DNA of 64,000 nt from Qipengyuania pacifica (GCF_019857205.1 NZ_JAHWXO010000002.1:310001-374000); one strand, 5' to 3'. Shown: positions 8,510 to 17,657, counted from the first letter of the stretch. Notes: a model not told the origin generated them from the sequence alone. Numbers and translations: made by a program.

Positions 8510-10459
8510 CTAACGGTTCTTTCTTCCCTCGATAAGTTCATCGACTACGCCGGGATCGGCCAGTGTCGATGTGTCGCCCAGTGATGTGAAATCGTTTTCG
8601 GCAATCTTGCGAAGAATGCGCCGCATGATCTTCCCGCTCCGCGTCTTGGGAAGGGCTGGGGTGAAATGGATGTGATCCGGTGTCGCAATCGGGCCGATTT
8701 CTTCGCGGACATGCGTGCGCAATTCTGCCGACAGTTCGTCACCCGGCTCTTCTCCGGCGTTGAGCGTGACATAACAATAGATGCCTTGGCCTTTGATATC
8801 GTGCGGGAAGCCGACCACGGCTGCCTCGCTGACCTTCGGATGCAGAACCAGCGCGCTTTCAACTTCGGCCGTACCCATGCGATGGCCGGATACGTTGATG
8901 ACATCGTCGACGCGGCCTGTGATCCAGTAATATCCGTCCTCGTCGCGGCGGCAGCCGTCACCCGTGAAGTACTTGCCCTTGTAAGTGCTGAAATAGGTCT
9001 GGATGAAGCGTTCGTGATCGCCGTAGACCGTGCGCGCCTGACCGGGCCAGCTTCGGGTGATGCACAGATTGCCCTCTGTCGCACCGTCCAGAACATGGCC
9101 TTCATTGTCGACCAGCTGCGGGCACACACCGAAGAAAGGCCTTCCCGCACTGCCCGGTTTCATGTCATGCGCGCCGGGCAGGGTGGTAATCATGCAGCCC
9201 CCGGTTTCGGTCTGCCACCAGGTGTCTACGATCGGCAGTTTCCCCCCGCCGACAGTCTCATAATACCAGCGCCATGCCTCGGGATTGATCGGCTCGCCCA
9301 CGCTGCCCAGCAAACGGAGCGATGACAGGTCGTGCTTCGTTACATGAGCGTCGCCCTCGCGCATCAGCGCGCGGATCGCGGTTGGAGCAGTGTAGAAGAT
9401 GTTGACCTTGTGCTTTTCGCATACGGCCCAGAAGCGGTCGTGATCTGGATAGTTCGGAACGCCTTCGAACATCAGGGCGGTCGCCCCATTCAGCAGCGGA
9501 CCGTAGACGATGTAGCTGTGCCCGGTGACCCACCCGATATCTGCAGTGCACCAGAAAACCTCACCTTCGCGATAATCGAAGATGTAACGGAAGGTGGTTT
9601 CGGTCCAGACGGCATATCCGCCGGTGGTATGCAGAACGCCCTTTGGTTTGCCTGTCGAACCTGACGTATAGAGAATGAACAGTGGATCTTCCGCATTCAT
9701 CGGCTCGCATGGACATTCATCCGCCACATCGGCCGAAAGCTCGTGGTACCAGTGATCGCGGCCTTCCGTCATGCTCACCGAACCGCCCGTGTGTCTGATG
9801 ACCAGAACACCCCTGTTCGGCACCTTTTCAAACGCTCGATCGACATTGCTTTTCAGCGGAATCCGCTTGCCGCCGCGCAGTCCTTCGTCTGCGGTGATCA
9901 TCCAGTCGCTCGCACAATCCTCGACCCGGCCCGCGATCGCGTCGGGGCTGAAGCCGCCGAAAATCACCGAATGGATCGCCCCGATCCGCGCACATGCCAG
10001 CATGGCAAAAGCGCCTTCGGGCACCATGGGCATATAGATGGTTACCCGGTCGCCTTTGGAAACACCCATCTTTTTCAAGGTGTTGGCCATTCGAACAACC
10101 TCTGCCTGAAGTTCGGCGAAGGTAATCCGGCGCACCTCTTCATCGGGAGCATCGGGCTCGAAAATCAATGCGATGCGCTCGCCATTGCCCGCCTCGACAT
10201 GCCGGTCGACGGCATTGTGACAGATGTTGAGAACACCGTCCTCGAACCACTTGATGGAAACCGGATCGAAGGACCAGTTGCCAATGACCTCGGGCTTGCT
10301 GAACCAATCGATCCGCTCCGCCTGCCCGCGCCAGAAAGCATCCGTATCCTCGATGGTTCGCGCATAGAGTGACTGGTATTCTTCCAGCGTGCAATTCGTG
10401 CCTTCGGCGGCCATAGCGGGGCGCTTGACCCATTCAGATTTCTTGCCAGCTTCCGTCAT
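8510..10459 (-). CDS. acs: Acetyl-CoA synthetase (AMP-forming)
   Basis: Converts acetate, ATP and CoA to acetyl-CoA through acetyl-AMP (EC 6.2.1.1). The 649 residues match the family. The P-loop [20 protein letters not shown] lies near residue 265. The C-terminal domain carries the A10 motif [13 protein letters not shown], whose lysine (near 608) is the acetylation-controlled residue in this family. A strong ribosome site (AGAGGAGA) precedes the ATG at 10459. With isocitrate lyase elsewhere in the window it completes an acetate-assimilation route. It diverges from a TonB receptor across a 103-bp region that holds a palindrome. Confidence 0.97.
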   Translation of the reverse strand: MTEAGKKSEWVKRPAMAAEGTNCTLEEYQSLYARTIEDTDAFWRGQAERIDWFSKPEVIGNWSFDPVSIKWFEDGVLNICHNAVDRHVEAGNGERIALIFEPDAPDEEVRRITFAELQAEVVRMANTLKKMGVSKGDRVTIYMPMVPEGAFAMLACARIGAIHSVIFGGFSPDAIAGRVEDCASDWMITADEGLRGGKRIPLKSNVDRAFEKVPNRGVLVIRHTGGSVSMTEGRDHWYHELSADVADECPCEPMNAEDPLFILYTSGSTGKPKGVLHTTGGYAVWTETTFRYIFDYREGEVFWCTADIGWVTGHSYIVYGPLLNGATALMFEGVPNYPDHDRFWAVCEKHKVNIFYTAPTAIRALMREGDAHVTKHDLSSLRLLGSVGEPINPEAWRWYYETVGGGKLPIVDTWWQTETGGCMITTLPGAHDMKPGSAGRPFFGVCPQLVDNEGHVLDGATEGNLCITRSWPGQARTVYGDHERFIQTYFSTYKGKYFTGDGCRRDEDGYYWITGRVDDVINVSGHRMGTAEVESALVLHPKVSEAAVVGFPHDIKGQGIYCYVTLNAGEEPGDELSAELRTHVREEIGPIATPDHIHFTPALPKTRSGKIMRRILRKIAENDFTSLGDTSTLADPGVVDELIEGRKNR

Positions 10460-10495
10460 GCATCAGGTCTCCTCTTCGACATATCTCTAGGCATT

Positions 10496-10514
10496 CGTTT
10501 GCTCAGTGCAAACG
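10496..10514. promoter_or_regulatory. Palindrome between acs and the TonB receptor (candidate operator)
   Basis: The sequence is CGTTTGC-TCAGT-GCAAACG: a perfect 7-bp inverted repeat around a 5-base spacer. It lies 37 bp from the acs start and 49 bp from the receptor start. It has no T-tract, so a protein-binding site is more likely than a terminator. The bound regulator is unknown. Confidence 0.45.
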
Positions 10515-10562
10515 CCTTGCAGGCACTCGCAATTCCCCAGACCTGGCGTTAGGGCGAGCGCG

Positions 10563-12572
10563 ATGGTCATTTTTCGATATTCGCTGGCTGCTAGCCTGAT
10601 CGCGGTCGCCGCCGCGACCCCCACATTCGCGCAGACCGATGAGCCTGTAATCATTGTGACCGGCACGGGGCTGGAAGCGACACCTGCTGCTCCAGCTTAC
10701 GACACGCAGGAAATCGATCGCGACCAGTTGCTTTCCGTGCCGTCCGGGCGGATCGAGGATGCCCTTTCGTCTGTTGCGGGGTTCCAGCAGTTCCGCCGTT
10801 CGGACAGTCGTTCCGCGAATGCGTCCGCCCAGGGCGCGACGCTGCGTGCCCTGGGCGGCAATGCGACCAGTCGGGCGCTCGTCCTGCTCGACGGTGTGCC
10901 CATGAGCGATCCCTTTTTCGGCTATGTTCCTTTCAGCGCGCTTGCGCCGGAGCGTCTTGCGCAAATCCGGGTCACACGGGGCGGGGGATCGGGGCCCTTC
11001 GGTGCCGGGGCGCTGGCCGGAACGATCGAGCTGGAAAGCGCCGGGCTCGAGGCACTGGACGGCGTCGCCGGTCAATTACTGGTCAATGATCGCGGGGAGA
11101 CGGAAAGCTCTGCGAGCATCGGTTCGCGCCTGGGCGCTGGGTTTGCCGTGGTGTCGGGTCGCTGGGATCGTGGGAAGGGCTTCTTCACAACGCCCGCAGA
11201 TGATCGTGTGCCGCAGACGGCGCGCGCTGCCTTCGATAGCTGGTCGACCCAATTGCGCGGCGTTGCGCCCCTCGCAGGCGATGTCGAGCTTCAATTTCGC
11301 GGGCTTGCTTACCGCGATGCTCGGACGTTGCGATTTGAAGGCGCCGACAGCACGATCGAAGGCCAGGATGCGAGCCTCCGGCTGATCGGTCGCGGCCGAT
11401 GGCAATTCGATGCGCTGGCTTATGTCCAGGCACGCAATTTCACGAATGTCGTGATCAGCTCGAGCAGCTTCACTCCGGTACTGGATCAGCGAAATACTCC
11501 GTCGATCGGCCTCGGCGGAAAATTCGAACTGCGCCCGCCGACCGGAGAAGACAATGTGCTGCGGCTGGGTGTCGACTATCGTCGATCGGATGGCGAATTG
11601 TTCGAAACGGCGATCAGCGCGTTTTCCGGCGCGGTCACGGCGCGGCGTAATGCTGGCGGCACAAACAGCGATCTTGGCCTCTTCATCGAGAATGACTGGA
11701 CGCTTGGTACCCTGACCCTGACTGGCGGCGCGAGGCTTGATCGCTGGTCGATCCGCGACGGTTTCTTCAGCGAGCGCGACGCCAACGGACTGCCCGTCGC
11801 CGCCGAAACCTTCGCCGACAGGGGCGGATGGGATGCCTCTTTTCGAGGGGGATTACTCCTCCGGCCATCCAACACACTAGCCCTCCGGGCCGCAGCATAC
11901 TCCGGCCTTCGTCTGCCTACGCTTAATGAGCTTTACCGCCCGTTCGTCGTCTTCCCCGTCGTCACCCAGGCCAACGCGGGATTGCGGAATGAGAGACTGG
12001 AAGGGTTCGAGGCCGGATTGGACGTCACGCCGACCGAAACCCTGTCACTATCCCTCACCGCGTTCGACAACCGCGTAAAGAACGCGATAGCCAATGTGAC
12101 GATTGATACTAACCTGCGAGAGCGTCAGAATATTGATGCGATCCGTGCTCGTGGTATCGAGGCCGGAGCGAAGGCAGATCTGGGTAAGCTCAGCCTGAAT
12201 ACCTCTATCTCATGGACGGATGCCGAAACTCGCGGATCGGGCTTTGCCGCAGCACTCGATGGTAACCGACCTGCCCAGACACCCCGCTTTGCGGGGCGCG
12301 CAACGCTCGCATACCGCCCCGCGATCGACTGGATCCTGTCGGCAACCGTCGGTCACGTTAGCGCCCAGTTCGAAGACGATCTGGAAATGGATACATTACC
12401 TGCTGCAACGACGCTCGACGCCTTTGCGCAGGTGCCGATCATGGGCAAGCTAAGCCTGGTACTCCGCGGAGAAAATCTTACGGGCGAAACAATCGTGACC
12501 CGCAACCAAGGCGGTTCGATCGACCTGGGTGCCCCGCGCACGATATGGGGCGGTCTCCGCTACGGCTTTTGA
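10563..12572 (+). CDS. TonB-dependent outer-membrane receptor
   Basis: A gated outer-membrane beta-barrel importing a scarce ligand with TonB energy. The 669-residue protein starts with a clear signal peptide (ASLIAVAAATPTFAQ), then a TonB-box-like EPVIIVTGTG, a plug domain (ALSSVAGFQQFRR, LRALGGNATSRALVLLDGVPM) and a barrel ending in a C-terminal Phe (WGGLRYGF), the usual outer-membrane sorting signal. The ATG at 10563 is preferred over 10506 because it puts the signal peptide at the N-terminus. The plug resembles the BtuB/siderophore type, but no riboswitch or substrate-specific neighbour fixes the ligand. Confidence 0.92.
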   Translation: MVIFRYSLAASLIAVAAATPTFAQTDEPVIIVTGTGLEATPAAPAYDTQEIDRDQLLSVPSGRIEDALSSVAGFQQFRRSDSRSANASAQGATLRALGGNATSRALVLLDGVPMSDPFFGYVPFSALAPERLAQIRVTRGGGSGPFGAGALAGTIELESAGLEALDGVAGQLLVNDRGETESSASIGSRLGAGFAVVSGRWDRGKGFFTTPADDRVPQTARAAFDSWSTQLRGVAPLAGDVELQFRGLAYRDARTLRFEGADSTIEGQDASLRLIGRGRWQFDALAYVQARNFTNVVISSSSFTPVLDQRNTPSIGLGGKFELRPPTGEDNVLRLGVDYRRSDGELFETAISAFSGAVTARRNAGGTNSDLGLFIENDWTLGTLTLTGGARLDRWSIRDGFFSERDANGLPVAAETFADRGGWDASFRGGLLLRPSNTLALRAAAYSGLRLPTLNELYRPFVVFPVVTQANAGLRNERLEGFEAGLDVTPTETLSLSLTAFDNRVKNAIANVTIDTNLRERQNIDAIRARGIEAGAKADLGKLSLNTSISWTDAETRGSGFAAALDGNRPAQTPRFAGRATLAYRPAIDWILSATVGHVSAQFEDDLEMDTLPAATTLDAFAQVPIMGKLSLVLRGENLTGETIVTRNQGGSIDLGAPRTIWGGLRYGF

Positions 12573-12576
12573 GCGA

Positions 12577-12699
12577 TCAGGTGGCGTCGTCGACCGTGTT
12601 GGCGACCGATTTCAAATCATCGCCCACCCCGCGAACAGTGTTGCAGCCACTCAGAACGATGGTGGCCATGAAAAGTGCAGCAATGGTTGCGCGGCGCAT
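12577..12699 (-). CDS. Entericidin-family small lipoprotein
   Basis: A 40-residue membrane lipoprotein. A short hydrophobic signal ends in the lipobox LSGC, followed by the entericidin-like NTVRGVGDDLKSVANTV. Entericidins are tiny stress-linked lipoproteins of uncertain function, some forming toxin/antidote pairs; only one copy is present here. It is convergent with the TonB receptor gene, with a 4-bp gap. I see no strong ribosome site before the ATG, but the length and motif are typical. Confidence 0.8.
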   Translation of the reverse strand: MRRATIAALFMATIVLSGCNTVRGVGDDLKSVANTVDDAT

Positions 12700-12963
12700 T
12701 TGAGGAAATCCCGATATAGTTTTCAGACCGGTCGCAAAAGGCGACAACCTCCTATCGCGCAAGCAGGCTTGCTGCGCAATGAAGGGTTGGGATGAAGTGC
12801 TAGACTGGCCGCGGCCGAAGTCGAACAGCGGCCAATTGAATCGAAAGCGCTCCAAGGGCCCGTCGTATTTCATCGAAAGCGTGAATGCTGCGAATGCCAG
12901 AGGGGGACAAGCGCCCTAGGAATTATCCATTTAATAAGGACCTGACGTTGCGGCTATTGGTTG

Positions 12964-14034
12964 ATGCTTCCGGGCGGCCGATCGGAGCTCGTCCTGGGAG
13001 TAAATGAAAATGCCCATCGACTGTCTCGTGAGCTTCCCGTGACCGGCAGCCTTGCGCAGTTTTCCTTCCGTGTTCTGATAGCTATAGCACTGGTAGTTTG
13101 CGCTCTGCTGATCTGGCAGTTGCAAAGCGTTCTCTTGCTAATCTTCGCAGCGGTAGTGGTAGCCGTTGTACTCGACGCCTTTGGAAACGCGTTGCGGAAG
13201 CTGGCACCCGTGCCGGAAGGCGTTTCGCGTCTGCTGGCCGGCATTCTGATTGCGTCGGTGCTTATTGGCGCGGCGTTGTTGTTCGGTCGCCAGATATCCG
13301 CCCAATTGTCCCAACTCGGCGACACGCTTCCCCCAGCTTGGGAGAATTTCGTCGACTGGGCAGGCCCCGACCGTGTTGAAAGCGTGATCGACGATTTCGC
13401 GCCTGACGGCACAAGCCTGGCCTCAATGGTGCAAACAATGTTCGGGGCACTGACAGACGCGCTATCCGGTTTGGTGGTCGCGGTATTGGGCGGGGTCTAT
13501 ATCGCCATCAATCCCAAAACCTATCATAAAGGTGCCATCAGGCTCCTTCCGCAACGTGCGCGCGATCGTGTGGATGCAGCCAGCCGCAAAACGGGAAAGG
13601 CCTTACGCGACTGGTTGCTGGCCCAGCTCATTTCCATGCTTGCAACCTTCCTGGTCGTCTATCTCGGACTGACCCTGCTTGGCGTGCCGTCCGCACTGGC
13701 GCTGGCTATCTTGGCCGGGCTATTCGAGTTCGTGCCACTCCTGGGGCCCGTCTTGGGCGCAATACCCGCAGTGCTGATAGCCGGCACCGTTGGTATCGAT
13801 ACAGCGTTGTGGACCATCGGTTTCTTTATCGTTTGGCAGCAGATCGAGGGCAACGCTGTTGCTCCTCTGGCCATGAAATTTGCAGTCGAGATCCCGCCAG
13901 CGGTCACATTATTTTGCCTGCTGATTTTCGGGGTTTTGTTCGGTTTGCCCGGCCTCTTGCTGGGTGGCCCATTGACCGTGGTAATATGGATGGCGATCAA
14001 GACGCTGTGGGTCGAACCACGAGCGTCTGGATAA
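12964..14034 (+). CDS. AI-2E family transporter (TqsA/PerM-like membrane protein)
   Basis: A polytopic inner-membrane protein of 356 residues, the usual family size, with paired N-terminal membrane helices, a soluble loop (about 90-150) and a C-terminal cluster of helices. The loop and membrane pattern, with FEFVPLLGPVLGAIPAVLIA near residue 255 and the conserved PLAMK after QQIEGN, is characteristic of PF01594. Members include exporters of AI-2 and Na+(Li+)/H+ antiporters, so the substrate is open. The start is uncertain: TTG 12961 or ATG 12964. Base composition from here through 16.4 kb looks less GC-rich than the flanks. Confidence 0.85.
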   Translation: MLPGGRSELVLGVNENAHRLSRELPVTGSLAQFSFRVLIAIALVVCALLIWQLQSVLLLIFAAVVVAVVLDAFGNALRKLAPVPEGVSRLLAGILIASVLIGAALLFGRQISAQLSQLGDTLPPAWENFVDWAGPDRVESVIDDFAPDGTSLASMVQTMFGALTDALSGLVVAVLGGVYIAINPKTYHKGAIRLLPQRARDRVDAASRKTGKALRDWLLAQLISMLATFLVVYLGLTLLGVPSALALAILAGLFEFVPLLGPVLGAIPAVLIAGTVGIDTALWTIGFFIVWQQIEGNAVAPLAMKFAVEIPPAVTLFCLLIFGVLFGLPGLLLGGPLTVVIWMAIKTLWVEPRASG

Positions 14035-14214
14035 GCGGAGTCAGTTGCCTCGACCATTCGACTGGTCAAAAGGAGCGAAGGCTCCGCAGCGAATTAGAGC
14101 GACAAGTACGCCAGCAAAGTAGTCAAAAGACCGGTTAGAAAATTTCCATTCTAATGGCACTCATTGCCGGGCACGCTGACTGACCTGAAACCTGCTCCTG
14201 TTAAGTCCCCCTAA

Positions 14215-15987
14215 TCACATGTGGACGCGATCAATCCCGGACACCAGGGTTGTGATCACTTGGTGTCTAGCAGAGCTGATATCAGCGATGATCACGCGGT
14301 TTCGGCCTGCGTGCTTGGCGGCATAGAGTGCGTCGTCGGCTTGCCTGTAAAGCGTGTCGAACGGCCCATCCGCTATGCCTTGCGCTATCCCAATGCTGGT
14401 TGTGATCCGGAGAGCGGGTGCAATTTCATCCAAATTGCATTGCGCCAATTCGGATTTTACCGCTTCGCCGAGCCGGAATAGGTCTTCTTCGGCAAGCCCG
14501 CTCACACCCACGACGAACTCTTCTCCGCCTAGCCTGCCAACATGGCAGGCATATCGCGCTTCAAACGTCTGCAATTTGCGACTTATAGCTATTAGGACCT
14601 CATCTCCTGTCTGATGCCCAAACTCATCATTGACCAACTTGAACCTATCCAGATCGATTACGAGCAAGCCGAATGGGACTTTCACGAGCCCGCCAAAATC
14701 TTCTGAGCATCGGGCAAGGAACCCCCTGCGGTTCAACAATCCCGTCATCGGATCCCGTTCGGCGAGTTCCACCATTCTCAAACCAGTTTCGATCGCGACG
14801 TCGCGCTCCACTCGCAGGGATCCCAAGCGTGCCGCTGCAAAGCCGGTCAAGCAGATAACCTGCAAGGCGGAAGCAAACAGCATCACGATCCTGTCGCCGC
14901 CGCCCCATAACACCCCGCCGAGATCGACTATCTGAGTAATGGCCAACGTTGCCATGGGAATGGCCCAGCTAATCGCAAGATAACGGCCTTCCACATGACC
15001 ATCCTTCCAGGCTTTTGCGATGCAGGCCGTTGCTAGTGCCACGCAAGATAGGGTCCCGATCCCCAGTATTATGGCAAACCGTCCAATGTTGGCGGCGGGC
15101 AGGCCGCTTACCGTACCCAAGGCGAAAACTACGGCGCCGAGCGCGACGAGCAGGCGGCGCGGGCGTTTCGGCGTGGCTTGCCGTAGCGCCGCTGCCGTTG
15201 CGAGAGACGCCAACAGAATTGCAAGACAGGCCAGAATAGTCGCGAGGCGGTTCGATGTGGTGCCCGCCATCTCTGGAATTATCGTCAGTCCGATCTGAGA
15301 CCAAACAAGGCCCCAGATCATGACTGTCGCCGCCCAGCCACCATGCCAAAGAAAAAAGCTTTGCCGTAAGCCCATAGCGAGACCGAAGTTGAACAACGCA
15401 GCTATACCTAGAAGAGCCAATGCACCTCCGATAGCGAATGCGGTCAGCTGGAACTGGCGTTGTGCGGCCGGCTGAGAAACCATTCGCAGCTCAAGCAGAT
15501 CATAACTCTGCAGGCCCTCTATTCGTAGCCATGCCGCGCTAGCTTGATTGTCAACATCGGTGTCGAAAGCGATCTGACCACCGACTTGCCAATTACTGCC
15601 GTAGGCGCCTCGGCCGACCGACCCCGCTTTTCGTATGCCGTTTCTATATTCGAGGTAGACATCGAGGCGTTCGAACCGAGTGGATTGAATGGCGAGCGAT
15701 GCATCTTGCGAAAGCGCTGGCGCGATCGGCACACGCAGCCAAAGGACACGGCTGCTGTAACTGCGTGGTTTCCCCGAGCATTGCAGATCGGATCTATCGG
15801 GAACGATAACAGAGCGCGAAACGGCAAAGCATGTGTCGGTAGGTGGGGCCGCGAACAGGCCAGGGCCGATAAGTCCGGCGCAGATTATCACAACCGTTTG
15901 AAGGAGCGACCGCCACGTGAACCACAGCAAACTCATGTTTGACTTCGAGACCCCTTGGCGAACTGCGCTTCGCTCGCGCTTATCCAA
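14215..15987 (-). CDS. 7TMR-DISM-type membrane GGDEF protein
   Basis: A predicted inner-membrane receptor with cyclic di-GMP synthase output. A signal-like N-terminus is followed by an extracytoplasmic beta-rich domain (about 45-170), roughly seven membrane helices (about 175-385), and a GGDEF domain from about 405. The active-site loop is GGEEF near residue 486, an active-type variant. The inhibitory RxxD position five residues upstream reads RYAC, so product feedback is probably lost. The domain order matches the 7TMR-DISM architecture. A start at ATG 15936 (MSLLWFTW) would give a cleaner signal peptide than 15987. Confidence 0.85.
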   Translation of the reverse strand: MDKRERSAVRQGVSKSNMSLLWFTWRSLLQTVVIICAGLIGPGLFAAPPTDTCFAVSRSVIVPDRSDLQCSGKPRSYSSRVLWLRVPIAPALSQDASLAIQSTRFERLDVYLEYRNGIRKAGSVGRGAYGSNWQVGGQIAFDTDVDNQASAAWLRIEGLQSYDLLELRMVSQPAAQRQFQLTAFAIGGALALLGIAALFNFGLAMGLRQSFFLWHGGWAATVMIWGLVWSQIGLTIIPEMAGTTSNRLATILACLAILLASLATAAALRQATPKRPRRLLVALGAVVFALGTVSGLPAANIGRFAIILGIGTLSCVALATACIAKAWKDGHVEGRYLAISWAIPMATLAITQIVDLGGVLWGGGDRIVMLFASALQVICLTGFAAARLGSLRVERDVAIETGLRMVELAERDPMTGLLNRRGFLARCSEDFGGLVKVPFGLLVIDLDRFKLVNDEFGHQTGDEVLIAISRKLQTFEARYACHVGRLGGEEFVVGVSGLAEEDLFRLGEAVKSELAQCNLDEIAPALRITTSIGIAQGIADGPFDTLYRQADDALYAAKHAGRNRVIIADISSARHQVITTLVSGIDRVHM

Positions 15988-16351
15988 TTAGCTATTTCGT
16001 TCTTTAACTTAGGTACATTTCATTAAATTCTCTTCAATGCCAGCAGTTAGCAGCAGGACAGACCTCCATACGCATGGCATTTCAACGCTGACTTGCGTCC
16101 GTGACAGTCGAACGTCCGCCCTAAGGTAGGTGTCACAAGTAATCAGCCTAACGGAATTGCGCTTTCGGCACGTGCCAATACGAAAAAGCATTGGGGGCTG
16201 TTCGGGGAAGGTCGTTGCTCGGGTCAGCCGTCTGAAGCGCGAGCGCTAGAGGCCGAGAGGTAATATTTCGGAAATGGATGCGGCGCCGGATGACATATCT
16301 CGCGCCGCGACGCGTAAGATGAGCAATGCGAATAATCGGTCTGACCTTTCC

Positions 16352-16435
16352 GCATGTGCATCGCTTATGTGCTACAGTCGTGTGACCGCAGTGGTGCGAT
16401 GCATCATGCTAAAGAGGCGGAAAACCGTCGTTTTT
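16352..16435 (+). ncRNA. Candidate small RNA: long stem-loop followed by intrinsic terminator
   Basis: Bases 16352-16364 pair with 16396-16409: a 13-bp stem with one bulged T. Inside it lies a second small stem (GCTAC with GTGGT, including two G-U pairs) capped by GTC-GTGT-GAC. Seven bases later an intrinsic terminator follows. I recognise no known RNA family. The 5' end and promoter are not visible, so the transcript may start further upstream. Confidence 0.4.
16416..16435 (+). terminator. Intrinsic terminator-like hairpin, plus strand
   Basis: GGCGG-AAAA-CCGTC forms a 5-bp stem (one G-U) followed by G and five T. On the minus strand the G-U pair becomes an A-C mismatch and the T-run is broken (TCTTT), so the plus strand is favoured. 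It may still help end tRNA-Pro transcription from the other side. Confidence 0.45.
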
Positions 16436-16444
16436 GCGATAAAG

Positions 16445-16521
16445 TGGTCGGGGAGAGAGGATTCGAACCTCCGGCCCCTGCCTCCCGAAGACAGTGCTCT
16501 ACCAGGCTGAGCTACTCCCCG
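16445..16521 (-). tRNA. tRNA-Pro(CGG)
   Basis: A 77-nt gene including an encoded CCA. On the minus strand the acceptor arm CGGGGAG pairs with CTCCCCG. The D-arm reads AGCTCAGCCTGGTAGAGC. The anticodon stem CTGTC/GGCAG encloses the loop TTCGGGA, giving anticodon CGG (reads CCG). The T-loop is GGTTCGAATCC. The acceptor helix can be extended by three leader bases (GGT) pairing with ACC of the CCA end. Confidence 0.97.
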
Positions 16522-16532
16522 ACCGGATGCTT

Positions 16533-16548
16533 GCGGGGCGAACCCCGC
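16533..16548 (-). repeat. UUCG-capped hairpin in the tRNA-Pro leader
   Basis: Read on the minus strand this is GCGGGG-TTCG-CCCCGC, a perfect 6-bp stem with the very stable UUCG tetraloop. It lies between the tRNA-Pro promoter and the tRNA 5' end, so it would be in the precursor leader. A role in 5' processing is only a guess. Confidence 0.5.
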
Positions 16549-16562
16549 GAGGCAGAGGCGGG

Positions 16563-16591
16563 CCTATAGGTGTGGATTGCCATGCGTGCAA
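16563..16591 (-). promoter_or_regulatory. Promoter of tRNA-Pro
   Basis: On the minus strand: -35 TTGCAC (16591-16586), 17-bp spacer, -10 TATAGG (16568-16563). Transcription would start near 16556, about 35 bp before the tRNA. Confidence 0.65.
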
Positions 16592-16600
16592 GCGGGCAAT

Positions 16601-16628
16601 TTGCACATTCTCGCGCTAACGTTAAAGC
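16601..16628 (+). promoter_or_regulatory. Possible thyA promoter
   Basis: TTGCAC (16601-16606), 16-bp spacer, TAAAGC (16623-16628). Its -35 box forms an inverted repeat with the -35 box of the tRNA-Pro promoter, so the two promoters are back to back with 9 bp between the boxes. Start would be near 16635, leaving a leader of about 17 nt before thyA. Confidence 0.4.
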
Positions 16629-16651
16629 CTTGCTCAAACAAAGCCGGGCCA

Positions 16652-17578
16652 ATGTCAGACATCCACTACGAACAGCAATATCTCGACCTGATGCGCCGCA
16701 TATGGTCTGATGGTGATGAGCGCGAGGATCGCACTGGTGTTGGCACGCGTTCCATATTCGGCGCGACTTTGAGGTTCGACCTCTCGGCAAATGCCATGCC
16801 GCTTATCACTACCAAGCGCGTGTATTGGAAGACGGCCACGCGTGAGATGTTGTGGTTCCTCACCGGCGAAACCAATATTCGTCCGCTCGTACGGCAAGGG
16901 GTGAAGATCTGGAACGAGTGGCCCCACGCGCGATATGTGAAGGAAACGGGCGACAACATCACGTTGGACGATTTTGTCGAGTGCATTGCCGATGATGCGG
17001 CGTTTGCGGAACGCTGGGGTGATCTCGGTCCGGTGTACGGGAAGCAGTGGGTCGATTGGCCGACTTATCGCGAACGCGACGATGGGCTTTATGAGACCGG
17101 TCCGGGAATAAATCAGATTGCTGACCTGGTGGATTCGCTCAAGACGAACCCGGGCAGTCGCCGCCATATCATTGAGGGTTGGAACGTGGCCGAGATCGAC
17201 GAGATGGCACTTCCGCCCTGTCACAAGACCTATCAGTTTCACGTCGCGGGTGGGCGGCTGAACTGCTGTCTTTACCAGCGTAGCTGCGATGTTGCGCTTG
17301 GCCTGCCGTTCAATCTCTGGTCCGCTGCTTTGCTCACCAGAATGCTGGGCCAGCAAATAGATCTCGATCCGGGGGAACTGGTTTGGATGGGCGGCGATAC
17401 GCATCTCTATCTCAATCACAACGATCTCATAGAAGAGCAATTGTCACGGGAACCGCAAGGGAACCCAACGCTTGAGATAGTGCGGCGTCCGGCTACGATA
17501 TTCGATTACAGGATCGAAGATTTCGCAGTTCATGATTATGCGCCGCACGGGCCCATCAAGGCGCCCGTCGCGGTGTGA
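16652..17578 (+). CDS. thyA: Thymidylate synthase ThyA
   Basis: Makes dTMP from dUMP using 5,10-methylene-THF (EC 2.1.1.45). The protein has 308 residues. The start MSDIHYEQQYLDLMRRI fits the family; an upstream open frame from 16577 has no homologous look. Active-site loop ALPPCHKTYQFHV holds the catalytic Cys near residue 190, and QRSCDVALGLPFN plus HLYLNHNDLI are the dUMP-binding segments. The RTGVGT loop and TKRVYWK near the N-terminus bind phosphate. The visible folate partner in the window is the 5-formyl-THF cyclo-ligase at 22 kb. Confidence 0.96.
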   Translation: MSDIHYEQQYLDLMRRIWSDGDEREDRTGVGTRSIFGATLRFDLSANAMPLITTKRVYWKTATREMLWFLTGETNIRPLVRQGVKIWNEWPHARYVKETGDNITLDDFVECIADDAAFAERWGDLGPVYGKQWVDWPTYRERDDGLYETGPGINQIADLVDSLKTNPGSRRHIIEGWNVAEIDEMALPPCHKTYQFHVAGGRLNCCLYQRSCDVALGLPFNLWSAALLTRMLGQQIDLDPGELVWMGGDTHLYLNHNDLIEEQLSREPQGNPTLEIVRRPATIFDYRIEDFAVHDYAPHGPIKAPVAV

Positions 17579-17590
17579 TCCGGCGCTGAC

Positions 17591-17619
17591 TTGACCGCAC
17601 CCCACTCGTGAAATAAAAT
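17591..17619 (+). promoter_or_regulatory. Promoter of the bkd operon
   Basis: TTGACC (17591-17596), 17-bp spacer, TAAAAT (17614-17619): the best sigma-70-type match in the window. Start near 17626 leaves about 32 nt of leader with a small CGC-GAAA-GCG hairpin and a ribosome site GGGAGA before the ATG at 17658. Confidence 0.7.
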
Positions 17620-17657
17620 AACGCGAAAGCGTAAGATTGCGTCTGGGAGACGATTCT

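Larger units (their letters stand above)
15988..16444. other. Intergenic region, 457 bp
   Basis: No convincing protein gene lies here. Two short open frames lack a ribosome site and any recognisable family, and one runs into the tRNA. The left part presumably holds the promoter of the 7TMR-GGDEF gene. The right part holds a strong stem-loop followed by a terminator-like hairpin, listed separately. Confidence 0.6.

Noticed and set aside
10460..10562. Cobalamin or other riboswitch before the TonB receptor
   Set aside because: The gap is too short and has no conserved B12-box; only the palindrome stands out.
16274..16510. Small plus-strand frame ending in REDSNLRPLPP
   Set aside because: Same artefact, reading antisense through tRNA-Pro; it also runs across the stem-loop candidate.
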